Of a DNA stretch of 64,000 bases, positions 61,583 through 64,000 are shown piece after piece. The translations under genes were made by a program, and so were the position numbers. This DNA comes from Chitinophagaceae bacterium. Lineage in GTDB: Bacteria; Bacteroidota; Bacteroidia; Chitinophagales; Chitinophagaceae. The notes beneath the pieces were generated by a model. The model had not been told where the DNA came from. It made no database searches and saw nothing but the letters and a program-made list of their open reading frames with translations. The stretch is from the NCBI GenBank assembly GCA_016787085.1, contig JAEUVJ010000069.1, positions 44,887 through 108,886 on the forward strand. The letters run 5' to 3'. Position 1 is the first letter of the stretch. Each line of letters begins with the position of its first letter.

Positions 61583-61602
61583 TCTTCCCAGATAAATATG
61601 TT

Positions 61603-61636
61603 GAAAAGTCCAGCTTCAGGCTGGACTTTTCTTTTT
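61603..61636 (+). terminator. Terminator after the second M16 gene
   Basis: Strong stem AAAAGTCCAGC / GCTGGACTTTT with a 4-base loop followed by CTTTTT. Confidence 0.88.
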
Positions 61637-61738
61637 GCAATATTTGACTTGTTTTAACTCGGGGAATTTTATTGCGCTAAAAGAAGGACGTACATTCAAT
61701 ATGTCATCAACCTTACGCAATAACCTTAAACAACCATT

Positions 61739-62512
61739 ATGAAAATCATTTCTACTCTCCTTTTCAGCTTATTGTTTGTTTCTGCCAACAGCCAGTCATG
61801 GAAGCTGACCAGTCATTACAGTCTTGCTGTGCCACAACAAGAAATGGGAAAAAACATACCACCGGCACATAGCCTGCAGGCAGGCATATTGTATCAGTTA
61901 CCCGGGCAACTAAAACAATTATCTGTCGGGCTTGAACTTGGTATCGGGCTGTACGCCAGCAAAAGGATCGAGCAAACTTTCCAGTTTGATAATTTTTCTT
62001 CTATCGTACCTGTCAACTATAACAGTAATGTATTCAATGCGAATCTTCAAACAAGATTGAATTTGCTGAGTGACAAAAATCATGTGATCCCTTACATCAA
62101 CCTGAAGGGTGGGTTATATAGCTTCTTCAGCAATATCGTGGTGGAAGATCCCGATGATCCGGATGGCTGCCATGCTTTGGAAAGGGAAAACATTATCAGC
62201 GATAAGACCATGTACTGGAGTGCCGGCGGCGGATTACAAATTGATCCGGCTATTTTTTCCAAATACAAACGCAGCGGCAGGGTATTGATAGATATCAGCG
62301 CCAATACCATACGGGGCGGCACACTCAACTATATAAACACCAAAAGATTGCTGGATGCCCAGTCAGTAAATGACCCTGCCGGCAAACCTTTACATGTACG
62401 TTTTGTGAATGCTAGTACGCAGGCAATACATGAGCATACGGTGGCACAGGTATATACTTCTCCCCTAAGATTACTTGAATTCAGAGCGGGGGTGACGGTG
62501 ATGCTGAACTAA
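61739..62512 (+). CDS. Secreted beta-barrel-like protein of unknown function
   Basis: 257 residues. Signal peptide (MKIISTLLFSLLFVSANSQ). Beta-rich mature part with strands such as LKQLSVGLELGIGLYAS, IPYINLKGGLYSFFSNIV and RLLEFRAGVTVMLN at the very C-terminus, the pattern of an outer-membrane barrel. No known family recognised. It converges on the esterase fusion gene, 4 bp apart. Confidence 0.78.
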   Translation: MKIISTLLFSLLFVSANSQSWKLTSHYSLAVPQQEMGKNIPPAHSLQAGILYQLPGQLKQLSVGLELGIGLYASKRIEQTFQFDNFSSIVPVNYNSNVFNANLQTRLNLLSDKNHVIPYINLKGGLYSFFSNIVVEDPDDPDGCHALERENIISDKTMYWSAGGGLQIDPAIFSKYKRSGRVLIDISANTIRGGTLNYINTKRLLDAQSVNDPAGKPLHVRFVNASTQAIHEHTVAQVYTSPLRLLEFRAGVTVMLN

Positions 62513-62516
62513 GAGC

Positions 62517-64000
62517 TTATAATCGTGGATTCACCGGCCTTACAGGTTCATCAAATGCATTTGCACCACGGGTTCTGAGTTTTCGCCTGTACACCTTATC
62601 ACCACAGGACACGTATAATATATTAAAATCCGGACCACCAAAACAAACATTGGAAGTTTGATTATTGGAAGGTGGAGCCGGCAATATGGCATTCACCCGT
62701 CCGAGCTGATCCAATACCTGGATGCCGGTTTTTGTAGCGACATAAACCCTTCCAGCCGTATCGCATTTAAGCCCGTCAGACCATGCATTCTCATCCGTAT
62801 CGGATACATGCAGCCAGCCGAAGCGCTGTTTATGTGTCAATGTTCCATCCGGCTTTATTTTATAGATCCAAACCCAGTGAGAAGCCGATTCGGTAGCGTA
62901 TAGCTGCGTTTGATCAGGTGAAAGGGTAACGCCATTGGGAAAACGCAAGCCCTCATCTACGATCACTTTTTCACCACCGGGACGTACAAGGTAAAGTTTA
63001 CCCGGCCGGATGGCGCCATCGGGTGAGGTAACATAGATATTACCATTCCTTGCTACAACCAGGTCATTACCTGCGATACTATCTGCCACCACTGTTTCTT
63101 TTTCATTGGCATCATAACTTATAATTTGCCTGGTGCCACCAGCAACCGTGTAGCGTTTGCCATCAGGGCCAAAGCAGGTACCACTTGCTCTTTTTGCATC
63201 TATATTCAGTGTGACCAATTTTCTATCCGATCCCACCTTATAGGTTTTGGACGTGGGAATATCCTGGTAATAGACTTCTCCTCCCGCATTCACCGCCGTG
63301 CCTTCGGTAAATTGATAGCCCTCTCCCACCAGTTCCCAGTTCTCACCAGGGATCAGCAGGTCATTCAAATATTGATTCTTAGAATTTCCTTTTGTTACAG
63401 GTTTTGGCCAGTCTTTCCAAAGCCAGCGCATGGCCTGCGGAAAAACAGCGGTTCCCTGGTTGCCATTATGTCCCCCCTCTCCCCAGACATGATTCACTTC
63501 GTAACCTGAAAACAGCAATGCCCTTTCCATCATTTCATTAGCTTTCCACCAATCACCGGCATAAATATTCAGGTCATTAGCTCCATCCTGTAAAAAGACC
63601 CGGATGGGTCTGGGCTCGTATTTGCGGATGAGTATAGGATAGCGGTCAGCGCCACGCAACCCGGTATAGGTACCGATAGCACTAAACACTCTCGAAAATT
63701 CTTCCGGATGCTCCCAAGCAGCCGTAAATGCACAGACAGCCCCGCTGCTGGACCCGCCGATAGCCCGGTCATTCCCTTTTTTTGACAAACGTATGGGACG
63801 GCCATCGCTTGTTTTTTTCTTTTCTACCTCCGGTAATATCTCTGTAAGTATAAAGCGGACATACGCATCACCCAAACCATCGTATTCAAAACTTCGGTTG
63901 AAACGGTTCAATGCTGCTGTTCCGCTATCAGCCAATACTCTTCCCGGCGTTATAAAAATGCCGATGGTAACAGGCATTTCCTTTTTATAAATAAGGTTGT
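62517..64000 (-). CDS. Esterase fused to SMP-30/gluconolactonase-type propeller, 5' end cut by window
   Basis: The frame stays open through the right edge, so the N-terminus is outside the window; an internal ATG at 63977 is not the likely start. The visible N-terminal part is a putative esterase (PF00756) with nucleophile motif GGSSSGA and late GEGGHNGNQG carrying the catalytic His. The C-terminal part (about from 63390 leftwards) is a SMP-30/gluconolactonase propeller: GTCFGPDGKRYTVAGG, AGNDLVVARNGNIYVTSPDG, FPNGVTLSPDQTQLYATES and NAWSDGLKCDTAGRVYVATKTG. Likely secreted, acting on sugar esters or lactones, perhaps in plant polymer breakdown. The fold assignments are good; substrate is inferred. 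Confidence 0.88.
   Translation of the reverse strand, partial: NLIYKKEMPVTIGIFITPGRVLADSGTAALNRFNRSFEYDGLGDAYVRFILTEILPEVEKKKTSDGRPIRLSKKGNDRAIGGSSSGAVCAFTAAWEHPEEFSRVFSAIGTYTGLRGADRYPILIRKYEPRPIRVFLQDGANDLNIYAGDWWKANEMMERALLFSGYEVNHVWGEGGHNGNQGTAVFPQAMRWLWKDWPKPVTKGNSKNQYLNDLLIPGENWELVGEGYQFTEGTAVNAGGEVYYQDIPTSKTYKVGSDRKLVTLNIDAKRASGTCFGPDGKRYTVAGGTRQIISYDANEKETVVADSIAGNDLVVARNGNIYVTSPDGAIRPGKLYLVRPGGEKVIVDEGLRFPNGVTLSPDQTQLYATESASHWVWIYKIKPDGTLTHKQRFGWLHVSDTDENAWSDGLKCDTAGRVYVATKTGIQVLDQLGRVNAILPAPPSNNQTSNVCFGGPDFNILYVSCGDKVYRRKLRTRGANAFDEPVRPVNPRL

Noticed and set aside
1..64000. CRISPR arrays, tRNA or rRNA genes, transposases, integrases, phage structural genes
   Set aside because: No regularly spaced direct repeats of CRISPR size, no tRNA-like T-arm patterns, and no transposase or integrase motifs were noticed in any frame. 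The tail-fibre-like gene at 50393 has a signal peptide and no phage neighbours.

Overview
The window is a 64 kb stretch of a Bacteroidota chromosome, most likely class Chitinophagia, family Chitinophagaceae. This is inferred from several features. IspG is of the long type with an inserted domain. Sites matching the Bacteroidota -7 promoter element TAnnTTTG lie just upstream of many start codons, and Shine-Dalgarno sequences are mostly absent. Outer-membrane beta-barrels, lipoproteins, BatB/BatC proteins and a GldA-like ATPase are typical of the phylum. No rRNA, tRNA, CRISPR array, integrase or insertion sequence was seen. Gene density is high and most genes are housekeeping or envelope functions.

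Layout. 1-8 kb (minus strand): two tandem LpxL-type lipid acyltransferases (the first cut by the window edge), nadB, a YhhN membrane protein, ispG and a batB-batC pair. 8-12 kb: a class D beta-lactamase lipoprotein, secreted proteins of unknown function, a 33-residue lipoprotein, and kbl. 12-15 kb: a small secreted protein, an ECF-type sigma factor, a membrane protein resembling an anti-sigma factor and a beta-barrel protein. 15-20.7 kb: an L,D-transpeptidase, an alpha/beta hydrolase, acs, and a divergent MHS-family symporter with a small membrane protein.

20.7-25.6 kb: a tripartite export operon (ABC protein, HlyD-type adaptor, TolC-type channel), preceded by a small secreted protein. The ABC protein has lost most canonical catalytic motifs. 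25.6-35.9 kb: the most striking region, an inorganic-carbon gene cluster. It holds DabA and DabB (the bicarbonate-accumulation complex), two SulP anion transporters, two beta-carbonic anhydrases and two paralogous small membrane proteins that share an NPFGN motif and a C-terminal FHGE...PPPN motif. The paralogs sit near the two ends of the cluster. Together these genes could take up or hydrate CO2 and hold bicarbonate in the cytoplasm of an organism showing no carbon-fixation genes here.

36-43.5 kb: gldA-like ATPase, eno, ftsB/divIC, a small conserved protein, nth, a beta-barrel protein and an 801-residue GAF-like protein. 43.5-49.8 kb: a very large phosphoesterase / kinase-like / BamA-type barrel fusion, an SdiA-regulated-type lipoprotein, an HD-domain protein fused to a Pycsar-effector-type membrane domain, and a secreted RidA-like protein lacking the usual arginine. 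50-64 kb: a C1q/tail-fibre-like secreted protein beside a decayed relative, korA without an adjacent korB, a polysaccharide deacetylase lipoprotein, an AIM24-family protein, two tandem M16 peptidases, a secreted barrel-like protein, and an esterase-SMP-30 fusion cut by the right edge.

Small repeats have entered coding sequence in at least two places: a heptamer array in ispG and an 18-bp perfect palindrome in the anti-sigma gene. All functional calls are from reading motifs; no database search was run.
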